Positions 30,188 through 40,685 of a stretch of 64,000 nucleotides of DNA are shown piece after piece. Position 1 is the stretch's first letter; each line of letters opens with the position of its first letter. Made by a program: the position numbers and the translations under genes. The stretch spans positions 62,001-126,000 of the forward strand of contig BLSF01000005.1 of assembly GCA_012862575.1 (NCBI GenBank), in the 5' to 3' direction. The notes beneath the pieces are model-generated. The model saw only the letters and a program-made list of their open reading frames with translations. It did no database searches and had not been told where the DNA came from. The stretch is from Parietichytrium sp. I65-24A (Eukaryota; Sar; Bigyra; Thraustochytrida; Thraustochytriidae).

Positions 30188-33100
30188 TTATAGATGCACA
30201 ATGTCATGTTCTGGATTAAATTCTGCGACCACAATGGAAACATCGCCGTCGTTTGCAGGCGTTGCAACCGGGGCGGCAGAAGCTTGGGCGGTGCGATCGG
30301 TTGAGTTTGTTGGAGAAGACACCACAGGAACCGCCACGGCGTGCGCAGGAGCCGCCACGGGGTGCGCACGCGAGGATGACGTAGAAGGTTCGAGTGATGG
30401 TCGATTGCTCGATACATAACGTACTTGTGACGCCGCAACGCGGGCAGCATTGTTGCACGAGTTGCATCTTCCACCATCGTTGAGAGGGTTGGAGTAGTTG
30501 ATATGGCAAAACGGGCACGGGCGGAGCTGATATGACGGCGGGGAGGACGGCGTTGGTGCGCTGGTCGCAGTGGATGGCGCTGTTTGAACCATTGGTGGGG
30601 CAGGAGCTGTCGTAGACGGCTTTGGAACCGTCGTGGCTGGGGCCGCACGACCCGCTGCTGCCGATCCAAGCCTTGGAGACGAAGATGAAGGCTCCGGAGA
30701 TACTGGAACGGAAGCCGTACGAAATGTAGCTGATGCGCGCCTTCCACGGTGCACTGGAGTTGAAGAACTGCTCAGAGTAGACTGAGACGATAGCCGAGAA
30801 CGATACTCGTGAGCCATGGCTTTGTTGACGGTATTGCCGACGTTTGGATTCGCCTTTTGACAATACTTGAAGCAGATGTAGTACGCAGAAAACACGCCAA
30901 TAAAGACAGCGCCTCCGAGCCCACCAATGAATATCCATTTGTGCTCTACCAGCGCTTGCAATAAGTTCGCCCAAATGTCCGTAGAGGCGGCAGGGGCAAA
31001 CGTTGTTGTTGTGTCCTCGCCAGAGGAGTAGGATCGGCACACGCCAGGAATAGTGTCCGGGGATACGGTGGGGCTCGAAGTGACGTCAGCTGTACCATTT
31101 GGAGAAGCTGCGTAGCACTGGTACACGGACTCACTCCACTGACAATAGATCCAATTAATACAGGTTTCTTCTTTGGTTCTCCCACTGCAACACGAATTGT
31201 CAAATGAAGATGGTTCGCAAACGTCAGACACATCATCCGGAAAGTAGCCGGTTGTCTTACATGCGCTGTACTCTTCGAGCCAAACACAGCCACTGTACTC
31301 TGAGCAGTCTGCCTCGAAATAGAGATCTTGGCAGGTTTGGCCAACCGGGCGCTCAAAAATATACACGGTCGGAGCAGCAGTCGGGGAGGCAGTCGGCTTG
31401 TCACATCGCCCTGGTTGCTCAGTTGTTCCGTAGCAATCGCTGTCCAAGTAGCAGGTCTCCAAAGGGAGGCATGCTAGGCATGAAGGCCCGCCACAGTCGA
31501 TGTCAGTCTCAAGGCCATCCAATATTCCGTTCGAGCAAGTGAGGCTGATCGGAAAAGGTACACTGGAAGCATTCATACACGAAGTGCTGTAGCAAATGCC
31601 ATCGAAAATATCGCTGCCCTCCTCCAGGCGGCATGGTGAACCATCTTCAACCATCAGCAAGTAGTCGTCTTCTTCTGTCTTTAGCGTAACGCAGGTCGTG
31701 AGGCCGTTGGCATAGCAGTAAAGTGCCTCGCAGTTGGCGTCTGCAGGAAGCAGCTCATCCGGGCAAGCACTATAACCGTGTTTATTACATTGCGACTCAA
31801 AGTCGTAACACTCGCCGGCATAGCAAGTACCATCCGTCCCGCATGTTGCGCCGGTGGGCTCAAAAATATCCTCCGGACATGTAGAGAGAACCCCGTTGCA
31901 ATACTCTTCTGTATCACAATCAGTAGAAATGGCATCTCGACATTTCTTGGTCTTGCTCGCGACGGGTTGGCAAGTTGATGAATCACAGCACACATCATCA
32001 GCACTGCATTCTGCTCCCGCTATGAGCATGCAGGTGAGGCCATCGCAGCATGGATCTTCATCACCGCATTCGTCCATTCCACAGTCGCACTCCTCGCCGG
32101 ACTCCTTGATTCCGTTGCCACAAGAAGGCGAAAGTGTGTACACACGAGCTGCCCGCTCTTCAGCACAAGCCTCGTACCTGATGTTGTACGTGGGCACAAA
32201 GCACGCTGTCCCGCTTGTGCATCCGCTCGGGTAGTTTTCACCCCCAAAGGACATTGTAAGCCAATTCGCCGTGCAGGAGGACCACTTTGACTGTGTGATC
32301 CCGGACGGGTGCATGATGTATCCCTCACCACAGGGTTCGGAGACCAGCGTATCTGCCAAGTAGTCTGTTGTGTGTTGCGCACCTAGATTGTGCATGAGTT
32401 CATGCGCCAAAATCGTAGCCACAGTTTCTTGAGTGAATCCGGCTGTCTGCACCACGCCGACTGCAGCTGTCGCGCTGCACAAGGTTCTTACATTAGCTAG
32501 ACCAACAACGGTACCATTGAAGTTCTTACCAGAAAGCAAGTGCGCTACTCCGTGTTCAGGGACCCCGTCATTCAGAAGTTGTTCGGTTCTCCAGTTTGAA
32601 AATTGACTCAGTAAGATTGTCTGGCTCACTTCGCCATCGCCATCTGTCTCTAAGGTTCCCCAGGGGTCCCCGTGCGAGAACGAAATCATTCCTACGACCT
32701 CAATTTGCAGTTTGTACAAGCTGATATCATTAAAACTGGAAATGAGATCCCGCTGCACGATGTCCAGAATTGTCAAGGACAGGGCATGTGTGTTATCCTT
32801 ATGCAAGTCATAGCGCTCTTTATCATTTACGATGAGGAGCTGAATGTATTTGGTTTGCTTGCCAACGACTTCTATCATGGAGCGAGCAGACGACGCCACT
32901 CTCTCATGAAAGCGCTCTGACTCACTTTGGTACTCACTCTGGTGGGGACCTTGGTGGGAATGACGGTGAGTATCATCGTGTTCATCCGCAGATAAAAGAC
33001 GCTCAGCGTCGCCGTCGACGACGCCATGTTCTAAATTATTATGTCCACACGACCACTCGTCATCGATATTTACATCAGAGCGATAGACGAGAATATCATA

Positions 33101-33580
33101 CTCCTGTGGGCCACTGCCCACACTAATTGACGCATCCTCTTCTGCGAGCAGAACGCGAAAGGGCTTGCCCATCTGCACGTCGTTTACAAGCCCTGAAAAC
33201 CCAGCGCCACACGTGCTGGCATACGCGATATTTTCACCTTCCTGCCCTGGTGGCTTGCTGAAGATACATTTAATATCCTCTTCCACGAGCCTCCTTCTGC
33301 CAAAATCATCCACCAAGTGATGTTGATACGAGTCCGCTACGATGGACCGATCCAGCTCCAATTCTAAACTGTACTGCTTCCCGAAGGCCTCGAATTCCAA
33401 GTTCAAATGCCTCTCTGATCGATCCGCGGTCATTCTGGACAGGTGGTGATGCTCCTCTCCAGCATTCTCTAAACGTTCAAACCTGTCTTTGATATGGCGC
33501 CATGTGAGCACTCCAGCGCTACTCTCCAGCATTTGACCGAAAGCCAGAGCGACAAGCGCCCGCGCTAATCTCCTGCCCAT
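30188..33580 (-). CDS. ADAM-type disintegrin-metalloprotease
   Basis: A 1130-residue type I membrane protease. The start is ATG 33580, giving signal peptide MGRRLARALVALAFGQ; the frame runs upstream only to a TTG. Order: prodomain (about 25-240) with the STCGAGFSGLV block typical of ADAM prodomains and a His-rich link; a reprolysin catalytic domain with HELMHNLGAQH (His393, Glu394, His397, His403) followed by Asp, and a Met-turn candidate in EGYIMHPSG; a disintegrin domain from about 485 (CGNGIKESGEECDCG, DPCCDGLTCM, EYCNGVLSTCPED); an ADAM-Cys-rich region; a CSNGILDGLETDIDCGGPSC module; two PSI-like Cys modules; a Pro/Thr linker; a transmembrane helix (about 880-902, WIFIGGLGGAVFIGVFSAYYI); a Ser/Pro-rich tail with a CPFC..CNSC zinc ribbon at about 1020-1046. 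Inferred role: shedding of surface proteins. It converges on the ABC transporter. Confidence 0.9.
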   Translation of the reverse strand: MGRRLARALVALAFGQMLESSAGVLTWRHIKDRFERLENAGEEHHHLSRMTADRSERHLNLEFEAFGKQYSLELELDRSIVADSYQHHLVDDFGRRRLVEEDIKCIFSKPPGQEGENIAYASTCGAGFSGLVNDVQMGKPFRVLLAEEDASISVGSGPQEYDILVYRSDVNIDDEWSCGHNNLEHGVVDGDAERLLSADEHDDTHRHSHQGPHQSEYQSESERFHERVASSARSMIEVVGKQTKYIQLLIVNDKERYDLHKDNTHALSLTILDIVQRDLISSFNDISLYKLQIEVVGMISFSHGDPWGTLETDGDGEVSQTILLSQFSNWRTEQLLNDGVPEHGVAHLLSGKNFNGTVVGLANVRTLCSATAAVGVVQTAGFTQETVATILAHELMHNLGAQHTTDYLADTLVSEPCGEGYIMHPSGITQSKWSSCTANWLTMSFGGENYPSGCTSGTACFVPTYNIRYEACAEERAARVYTLSPSCGNGIKESGEECDCGMDECGDEDPCCDGLTCMLIAGAECSADDVCCDSSTCQPVASKTKKCRDAISTDCDTEEYCNGVLSTCPEDIFEPTGATCGTDGTCYAGECYDFESQCNKHGYSACPDELLPADANCEALYCYANGLTTCVTLKTEEDDYLLMVEDGSPCRLEEGSDIFDGICYSTSCMNASSVPFPISLTCSNGILDGLETDIDCGGPSCLACLPLETCYLDSDCYGTTEQPGRCDKPTASPTAAPTVYIFERPVGQTCQDLYFEADCSEYSGCVWLEEYSACKTTGYFPDDVSDVCEPSSFDNSCCSGRTKEETCINWIYCQWSESVYQCYAASPNGTADVTSSPTVSPDTIPGVCRSYSSGEDTTTTFAPAASTDIWANLLQALVEHKWIFIGGLGGAVFIGVFSAYYICFKYCQKANPNVGNTVNKAMAHEYRSRLSSQSTLSSSSTPVHRGRRASATFRTASVPVSPEPSSSSPRLGSAAAGRAAPATTVPKPSTTAPAPPMVQTAPSTATSAPTPSSPPSYQLRPCPFCHINYSNPLNDGGRCNSCNNAARVAASQVRYVSSNRPSLEPSTSSSRAHPVAAPAHAVAVPVVSSPTNSTDRTAQASAAPVATPANDGDVSIVVAEFNPEHDIVHL

Positions 33581-36005
33581 CTCCCAATTCCCAATTCCAG
33601 TGACGTGCGTATCTACAAATCGATCTGCGAATATATATGTAACAGGACGCCAATCGCCACAGTCAATTCCGAGCGAGAGCTCACTCTCAACCCGACGACG
33701 CGACACGATATTGGCACCGAGCCGTCTCCCTACGTTCAATCTCCTTCCAACGACGAGAATAATAGACCCGCAGACGTTGCCGACAACACAGCGCAATAAA
33801 CCGAGCGCGCCAAAGTATAGCGGCAGCCCCAGCCACAACCAAGTCCAAGTCCGCGGACACGCGCTCGAGCAATTAAGCAATTAAGCAATTAAGAGCAATT
33901 GAGCGATTGAGCACCAGGCCGCGCGGAAAAGTGTCCTCGCGCACCCGTCGCAGAGGGCGTGCCTCGCGTGTTGCTCGCAAATTGACGATGTACACTGACT
34001 CTGTGATCTCTGTTGTTATTTACCTCTGTTACCTCTGTGAGGCAGATGAAATTATGAAATTGGCCGTCCTTGGCTCTCCACGGCCTAGCATTCTTGCTAT
34101 TCACATCCTACACCTCACCTACACTCAAGGCTTGCGCTAGGACTGTATAGCACCCCTTTTCCCTCTGACTTGAGTCATACGACTAAGAGTTGGGTAAGTC
34201 GAGGTAGGACCCCGCTCGTACAGGGTGTTGAGTTGGTAGGGGCGGAATAGCGGCGACTAGAGGTGGCACGGTTCTTGTGTCTCCGACTACTTGGGCTGAC
34301 TTGCAGACCGAGAGTATGGTTTACCGTAGGAATTCGGAAAGTGTTGCTGAAGTTCCAAACCTATTTGGGCAGAGCTCCCACCACGGACGCCATAAGAAAT
34401 ATTTATCCATTTGACTAAAAAGTCCCGGTTATCCTAGTGATGTTTAAGGAGGAGTTGGTAGGGATAGGTAGGAGCAGAACGCATCGGACATTGTGCATGG
34501 TGTCTTGTGTTACGAACTGGCCATGAACGAACTACGGCAGCTTGGTTTCGAGGGAGGCAAATTGCTACCAGAATCAAACGGTGGAAATGTGATGTGGATG
34601 GGCGTTGGACAAAGAGAGTACACTCCTAGTCTCCGCGAGGTTGCAAGCGTCGCTCTCATCATTAAACGCTAGCAACGTCTAGAGCAAGCCGTGGCGAATT
34701 GGCAGTATTGGCAGACAGATTATCGCTTAAATAGCGATTCCCATGAGAGGCCGAGTTCTACCGAAACACTATCAGCTACTACAGAGCACCGGTAACATTG
34801 CCAAAAATGACGCAAGCTTGCGTCATTCAGTCAGTCAGCAGACAGAGTTTAGGCAATCAATCATTCGTTTCAAGTTGATGGAATTCCGACCAACTCCCAC
34901 TTCCCCAGTGCAAGTAGCTCTTGCCTTTCTCGTTCAAGTACCGGCACCAATACCGATGCTGAGTATTAGGACTTGGACTTCTTTCGCTCGTGATGAAGAG
35001 CCGCTGCATGGACTTCCTCGCTCATCGAGCGCCTCGTGCTGACCAGAAACGAAGCAAAAGTCGATAGTAGTTGTTAGCTGCCAGCTAGGCATTGGCTCGG
35101 CACGCGAACCTAGCCTTTGTTCTTGTTTGTGGAAGCAAAAGGACGGAGCGTATTGCGGCGCTAGTGCTGTACTGTAGGACTGGAGTCGATGTGGAGTGTG
35201 GAAAGTGAGCAAGATGGTACAAGATGGCCGTTGATGTTGTTGCAGTCCGAGTCAAAGGCCTCAGTCAAGACTTCGCCAGTGCACTTGGCCGCAGTGCAAC
35301 GTTTTCGAGAACGTCGAGGATTCGGAATCGTTTCAAAATCGAGCCGAGATTGATCAGATCATTGTGCTCAAGGTTTTCCTTTTCATTTTTTGATCGCAAA
35401 GGACAAAGACGCAAGACGACGCGGGAGATTTGGTTGTTGGACGGGTTCCGTTCTGCTGTGCTGGGCCATCAATATGTCGCCCGAGCATCGCGGGGGCCGG
35501 ATGATTGACTACTGCGCCAGAGAATCGACTCCATAGGATTGAGAGATGCAGGGAAACGCAATGGAGCCGAAAGTCGCGATCCGTTGGGCCCTCGCGGAGT
35601 TTTCGCCTCGTCTCTGACAGGTCCAGTTTACTATGCCATCGGACTTGAACGGAGGCGTCCTCTGTCCAACAGATGCGGCCTTGGTGCAGGAACGGGTGGC
35701 CATGAGTCGAGGCTGAGTGGAGGTAGGAAAGCGGAAAACCCGCAAATGAGCATGAGTACGCCGACAAGTATATGTTTCGATATTCGAACTAAGAATTCTG
35801 ACAAAAAAAAAGAGTTTGCGAGCTTGTTTCCAAAACGCAAAACGAAGAACAAAACGAACAATACATGGCGATTTTGTGGTTCCCCCAAGTTGATGAACGC
35901 AGGTGGGTGGGTAGCTACAAGGAACTCAACTTGCAAAGCTGGGGATACATGTCCGAGGGAATTGGCGCAGAATGGGTTTCGGAGATCCCCGGTCGGTGCA
36001 GGACT
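33581..36005. other. Long intergenic region, no supported gene
   Basis: About 2.4 kb upstream of the ADAM gene and downstream of the ITPase gene. AATTAAGC tandem units occur at 33869-33912. Short frames of about 100 codons (for example near 34.8, 35.3 and 35.6 kb) are on both strands and recognise nothing. Confidence 0.5.
33869..33912. repeat. Short tandem repeat GCAATTAA
   Basis: Three to four copies of an 8-bp unit GCAATTAA, then diverged copies (GAGCAATTGAGCGATTGAGC), about 290 bp upstream of the ADAM ATG. Confidence 0.85.
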
Positions 36006-36614
36006 TCATTCGTCACCATCGGTTTTTGTCCTCTTAGCAAGGTGCTGTTGGACGAGTTCTAACGCCTTGAATCTGTGCGAAATGGTGTTCTTGGTCTCCT
36101 TGGTCATCTCCGCATAGGTTTGGTCAAACCCATCCGGCTGGAACACCGGGTCCCATCCAAAGTCTGCAGGGCCGCGAGCAGGCACAATCTTTCCAGGCGT
36201 GCGTCCTACAAACACCTTGACGTCTTCACCCTTGCCCCCGCTCATCGCAAACACGCACTGCGCATAAGCGGACTTGTCTTCGTACGCAGCGAGCATGTTG
36301 TTGAGACCTTCATGTCCAGTCTTCTCCAAAAACCACTTGACATAGACGCCTGGCAGCCCGCCGAGCGCGTTAAAGCACAAACTCGTGTCCTCGACCAGGA
36401 CCGGCCCGTCCACTTGCTCCTGCGCGAGCTTGCACTTTTCCTTGGCCACATCTTCCGGCTCGCCCTGCAGCTCGGGAAGGTCCAGCTTGATGTTGCTCAC
36501 GCTCGCTCCTGAAGGCGCCAAGATCGCCTGCACTTCCTCCAGCTTCTTCGCGTTGCCCGTCACGAACGTGAGCCCTTTCCGCGCTGCTTGGGCCATCTTT
36601 CCTGCCTGCCTCAT
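36006..36614 (-). CDS. ITPA: Inosine triphosphate pyrophosphatase
   Basis: A house-cleaning enzyme that hydrolyses ITP, XTP and dITP to monophosphates in the cytosol, keeping deaminated purines out of nucleic acid. It has 202 residues; ATGs at 36614 and 36596 are both possible (MAQAARKG is the better context for a 196-residue protein, the usual family length). Signature blocks: [16 protein letters not shown] at the N-terminus (substrate phosphate contact), [20 protein letters not shown] in the middle, [20 protein letters not shown], and [10 protein letters not shown] near the C-terminus. No intron. Uncertainty is only in the start. Confidence 0.96.
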   Translation of the reverse strand: MRQAGKMAQAARKGLTFVTGNAKKLEEVQAILAPSGASVSNIKLDLPELQGEPEDVAKEKCKLAQEQVDGPVLVEDTSLCFNALGGLPGVYVKWFLEKTGHEGLNNMLAAYEDKSAYAQCVFAMSGGKGEDVKVFVGRTPGKIVPARGPADFGWDPVFQPDGFDQTYAEMTKETKNTISHRFKALELVQQHLAKRTKTDGDE

Positions 36615-37276
36615 ACACGCTGTCCGCTCTCTTCCTTGACTTCCTTGCTAGTCTTTCTTTTTTATTCCTTTCTTTCCTTTCCTTTCTTCGCTCTGCTGTG
36701 GGGGCACGCCACTGTTGTAGTTTGAAGCGCGAGGACACTTTGCTTTTCTGCGACTCGCAACTCACTCAAGACTCGACTTCCCACAACCTCTCGTCAATCA
36801 CTAACCCTGCGCTAGTCTATTCATTAGCAGTCATTCGTAAACCTGTGTCATGCAAGCAGTTGACGGCGCTCGAGTTGCGAGGACGCCTGAGGGTACGCGA
36901 CGCGAAGGGAAGCATCCAGGAACGTTCCCAGGAACGGAATCGTACGCGAGGCATTTGCGTGGATCGGGGTGTGACAACGTTGGCGGATCACAGTGCATGG
37001 GCAGCACGAGAGGGTAAGATCTTCTCGACGAAAGGGGGAGGAAATTGGCGAGTTGGTTCGAGAGTTGGAGACAAGAAACGATAAGCGATAAGTAGCACAG
37101 GGGCGATAGGGTTGGTGCGAGCGAAGATTTAATAGTCGGGGCTCATATTCTCATTTCTCAAGGTTCACTCGTTGCGCCTTGGTCGTTGAACCGCGCAAGT
37201 CAAAGCTTTTGCGTATGGCATTATCGGCCCACTTGGCACTGGCAAAGCATACAAGCCCGACACGTTTGAGCCGTGG
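36615..37276. other. Divergent promoter region
   Basis: About 660 bp between the divergent ITPA and Sfi1-like genes. Pyrimidine-rich (CTTTC units) at 36650-36690. Coding sequence for the Sfi1-like gene may reach into the last 80 bp, because its frame is open there back to a TGA. Confidence 0.5.
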
Positions 37277-37865
37277 ATGTACGGGCGTTTTCAAAGAGCG
37301 ACGCACCTGGTGAAGGCAGTGTTTGCTGCTTGGGCCAGGGCCACTGTGCGAGGCAGGCGGACGAGAAACTTGGTCATTGCGGCCTGCAGATGGCGGTTAG
37401 AAGTTGCTGACCTGCGAGTGAAGAGGAGGGTGCTTCGCGCATGGCAAGATGCTGCCAGTCAGCGCCGAGCTGGAAGATCAGCCCTTGCAGAGTGGGCTCG
37501 AGTCTCGTTCGAGGTAAGTTTCGCACCTGTGAGTCTCAAACTTAATTTGCGATGCTGGCTGACCCGCATATGCGTGTTTTGTAAATCCCATGAATCAGGC
37601 TCGAGTAGCCAGAATCCGTTTATGCCAGGCCGAGCAATGGTATGATCAGAGTTTAACTCTAAAAGCTTTCGTGGGGTGGAAAACTGCCGTCGTTGAAAAG
37701 TGTGGAGCACCTCCGCACTCCCGGCAATACGCCGGGGAAAGGAGCTGCGGGGAAAACCTTAGCGGAGACGAGGCAGCGGCTTTTCCGGACGAGAACAAGA
37801 AACGCTTTCAATTGCACCAACCGGCTTCTTTCGGAACATCGACTTGCTCTCTTCTCAAGTCTTGA
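37277..37865 (+). CDS. Short Sfi1-like (centrin-binding repeat) protein
   Basis: A two-exon gene, 37277-37513 and 37599-37865, with an 85-nt GT-AG intron in phase 0; 167 residues. It contains the 'W-x5-L-x3-F-x2-W' helix repeat of Sfi1/centrin-binding proteins: HLVKAVFAAWARAT, then RVKRRVLRAWQDAASQRR, and across the splice junction AEQWYDQSLTLKAFVGWKTA. In yeast and animals Sfi1 arrays bind centrin at spindle pole bodies and centrioles. Known Sfi1 proteins carry many more repeats, so this is either a small relative or a fragment of a longer gene. The frame upstream of the ATG stays open for about 27 codons (to a TGA) and reads protein-like, so an additional 5' exon is plausible. After the repeats, the C-terminal 60 residues are polar and unrecognised. 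Confidence 0.6.
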
Positions 37866-38417
37866 ATTTCAATTTCTTGGGCACTTTTCACGAGGCCAGG
37901 GCGAGCAAAGTACTTTTCCCAACACAGCGCGGACCATGAGATGGCTCTCAGAGCTTCCAACCGTGTGCCTTGCTTACAATTGATTGCTTGATTGATTGAT
38001 TTGAAAATTTGCTTGATCAAGGTCAGAAGTTCCCGAAGTGCCAAGTAGCTTGGTAGGCTTGTAGTATGGGCTGAGATAGGTGAGATAAGTTAGTTGTTGC
38101 AAAGCCTGGTAGACAGAAGGATAGGTGCAGGTAGAGCACCAAAGCCTGTGTTGGACATCGTAGGTCGGGCGTATGCCTGCGCTAGGCGAATTGGCATGAG
38201 CAACTTTTTCACCCCGCACAGAACAATGACTCATGGACCTCACTCACCTCTGTGCACAATGCAGGCAGACCTGAAACGCAAGAGCTGCAAGAAGTAAAGC
38301 TGCATTTTGGAGTGCGCGTTGTGCTTGTTCTAGTGGGAGGCCGATCGGAAGGAGTAGATTGTTGCGGGAGTCACCAGCACGAACGCGGTGCGTGTCTTTT
38401 TCGCGAGGAAAAGAAAG
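37866..38417. other. Intergenic space before the lipocalin
   Basis: About 550 bp holding the 3' end of the Sfi1-like gene and the lipocalin promoter. TTGATTGATTGATTT at 37985-38000. No gene seen. Confidence 0.55.
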
Positions 38418-38918
38418 ATGGGTCTGCTTGCGAGCTGCTTCAAAAAGCCCTTGAAGGGCGTGGAGTCCGTGGACGTCAATCAGATGCTTGGGAGCTGGCG
38501 CGTAGTGGCTGTAATTCCAACCCCCTTTGAAAAGAATGCATTCAATCCAGTGGAGAAGTACACTTGGGATACCGTGAAGAAGGTTATCAATGTGGATTTC
38601 TCGTACAACAAAGGCAGCCTGAACGGGCCGGTCAAGTCAATTCCGCAAACGATCTACACCGGATCATACCCTACTTCAAGCGGGAAATGGCTCGCAAGCC
38701 CAATGTGGCCCATCAAGCTCGACTACACGATCATGGATCTCGCAGATGATTACACATGGGTTGTCGTGGGGCACCAGAGCAGAAAGTTCCTGTGGGTCAT
38801 GGGACGGGAGACCAGTCTCCCACAGAACATCATCGATCAGGCTCTCAGTCTCGCAGAGAAGAACGGCTTTGACGTGAATCAAGTAATCTACCCGAAACAC
38901 AGCGACGATGCAAAGTAA
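38418..38918 (+). CDS. Lipocalin of the Blc / apolipoprotein D type
   Basis: A 166-residue beta-barrel protein expected to bind fatty acids, lysophospholipids or similar hydrophobic ligands. GSWRVVAVIPTPFEKN carries the lipocalin GxW motif. TWVVVGHQSRKFLWVMGRE is the conserved late strand pair of bacterial Blc, and NGFDVNQVIYP is the C-terminal strand of that group. The ATG at 38418 begins MGLLASCFKK: Gly2 and Ser6 fit the N-myristoylation consensus and Cys7 could be palmitoylated. So instead of the secreted or lipoprotein forms, this one may be anchored to the cytoplasmic face of a membrane. The frame continues upstream only to a GTG. A degenerate second copy of its 3' end lies just downstream. 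Confidence 0.85.
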   Translation: MGLLASCFKKPLKGVESVDVNQMLGSWRVVAVIPTPFEKNAFNPVEKYTWDTVKKVINVDFSYNKGSLNGPVKSIPQTIYTGSYPTSSGKWLASPMWPIKLDYTIMDLADDYTWVVVGHQSRKFLWVMGRETSLPQNIIDQALSLAEKNGFDVNQVIYPKHSDDAK

Positions 38919-39027
38919 ACAAACATCATGCTGCTATTCTGAATATGAAACTGTACAAGTAGATTCTCCTCGTTTTCCCATTTTCTTTTTGAGCAGATAT
39001 TGTCAAGCCGACTAGCTTCCCACCAGT

Positions 39028-39115
39028 CTCTCGCAGAGAGGAGTGATATTGACGTAAATGAGCAATCTATCCGATACACAACAACGGTGCAGAGCAAAAG
39101 AACATCACGCCACGC
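39028..39115 (+). pseudogene. Decayed duplicate of the lipocalin 3' end
   Basis: This stretch aligns base for base, with small gaps, to about 38847-38935 of the lipocalin gene. CAGTCTCTCGCAGAGAG matches CAGTCTCGCAGAGAAG, GATATTGACGTAAATGAGCA matches GCTTTGACGTGAATCAAGTA, and CAGAGCAAAAGAACATCACG matches CAAAGTAAACAAACATCATG. The encoded SLAERSDIDVN corresponds to SLAEKNGFDVN; the rest is scrambled and there is no start. Confidence 0.65.
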
Positions 39116-40302
39116 TTCGGAACAAAAAACTCAAAGAAGTAAAACCTCCCTTTGTTGCCAACCTCTTTTCTTAAACGGAGGTCGTCAAACCTTATTTTTT
39201 AAGCCCATGTCTCACCAGCTGTTATCGTGGGTTTATGGCTGTTCCCAAGGAGTATGAAGAATTTTCAGAATGAGCGGCATCATTTTTTGTTAACATCTCG
39301 GGCAATTTCCCGATTGGTAATGAGGGTCAATCACGACATTTATACGAGATTCAAAACTAAGAAACAAAGTTCCGGACGCCTTTGCGCCTGCCCATCCGCG
39401 CATCTAAGTGGCCAGCACTTCCCAGTTTGTCACCATTGGTTCTCAAACGATGAAGACTTTACGGCAACGCGGACCCCCCCTCATGGACATATAAGGGACA
39501 TTACTAGCTTTTTGCATTCCACGAAATCAAGAACAGGGCTAGTACTCAATTCTGCGCGCGCACAAACGTTTCGATGATCAGCATCACCTGTGTCCAAACG
39601 CATCGAAGTGTCCATCCAAAACGTCCATTCTCAACGCTCTGATACAATACCGGTACAACCGGTACGATGGCTTGAAAGCAATAGTCTTGATTTTACTGCT
39701 CCCAACCGCACTGCGCTAACTGTGCTGAAGCTGCTGAAGCTAAAAGCTTTTCCAAAGATCTCCACAGCAACGGCAGCACACATCGCCCAGCATGGATTCA
39801 GCCCCGAGTTTGCGAATTTGATAAAATCATTCAGAGGCATTTCTTTTCCTTCGTATCGCACTACGTTTGATGGAAACATATAACTTTTCAAATCAGAATC
39901 CAGTATTCAGCATTCAGCAAAAGTAAGCGTTGGCTTGCAGTTGGTCACGGTGATCATGATGATCAATGCGGACGTGTCCTAATGCACACAGTCGCAGCTG
40001 CCGACGATGTCGAAGAGAGAGCAGTTACACCACAACTCCACACATCACAAGTGCATCGGAGTTGCGCCACTCAAATTCTACTGTTTCCCCTCGACCGCTC
40101 CTACTCCTCTAACATCCGCATAGTCTCCTCTACTCCACTCCCGTCTCCTACCGTCGACCCCAGCCAAAACAATAGCATCATTTAGCTGGCCCTAGCTGAA
40201 CGCATAGAGGGTGCAATAGCGTATTTGGGTAGCGGAAGGTAAGATCAGATCTGAATCACAGTTCTGTTTTGTGAGGAGGAAAAAGGAAAAACAGAAGAAA
40301 AG

Positions 40303-40408
40303 TAGAGAAAAGAGAGAGAGAGAAGAGAGAGAAGAGAAGAGAGATAGATACATAGATAGATAGATAGATAGAGAGGGAGAGAGAGAGAGAGAAAGAGAGA
40401 GGGAGAAG
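40303..40408. repeat. GA / GATA microsatellite
   Basis: Purine-rich tract of AGAG units interrupted by GATAGATA units, 280-380 bp upstream of the kinase ATG. Confidence 0.95.
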
Positions 40409-40685
40409 CGAGCACCCTCACAAGAAGGCAGCACCTTTTGCGCATCGCATAATCCTGCGAGGCGCGCAACGTGCGGCCCGCCTCTCAAGCCCCCATTTTG
40501 CGATTCGCAGGAACAGCTGCCACAGCAGCGCTCCCTCTGTCTCCGCCACCGTACTCACAGTCAGTCTCTAGGCTACCTCTTCGCGTAACCGCCCCGACAA
40601 AACAGCAAGGTACGCGCCGCGTACCCACTAGGTGTAGCCAGTCGCCGGAGTTGGCAGCAAGGAGGAAGAAGGAAGAAGGAAGAAG

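Larger units (their letters stand above)
38919..40685. other. Intergenic region with lipocalin remnant and GA repeat
   Basis: About 1.8 kb between the lipocalin and kinase genes. It contains a decayed copy of the lipocalin 3' end (39028-39115), a small unrecognised frame on the minus strand (39631-39879), a cluster of ACCGGTAC motifs at 39648-39666, one ACTCACAGTCA at 40553 and the purine repeat at 40303-40408. Confidence 0.6.
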
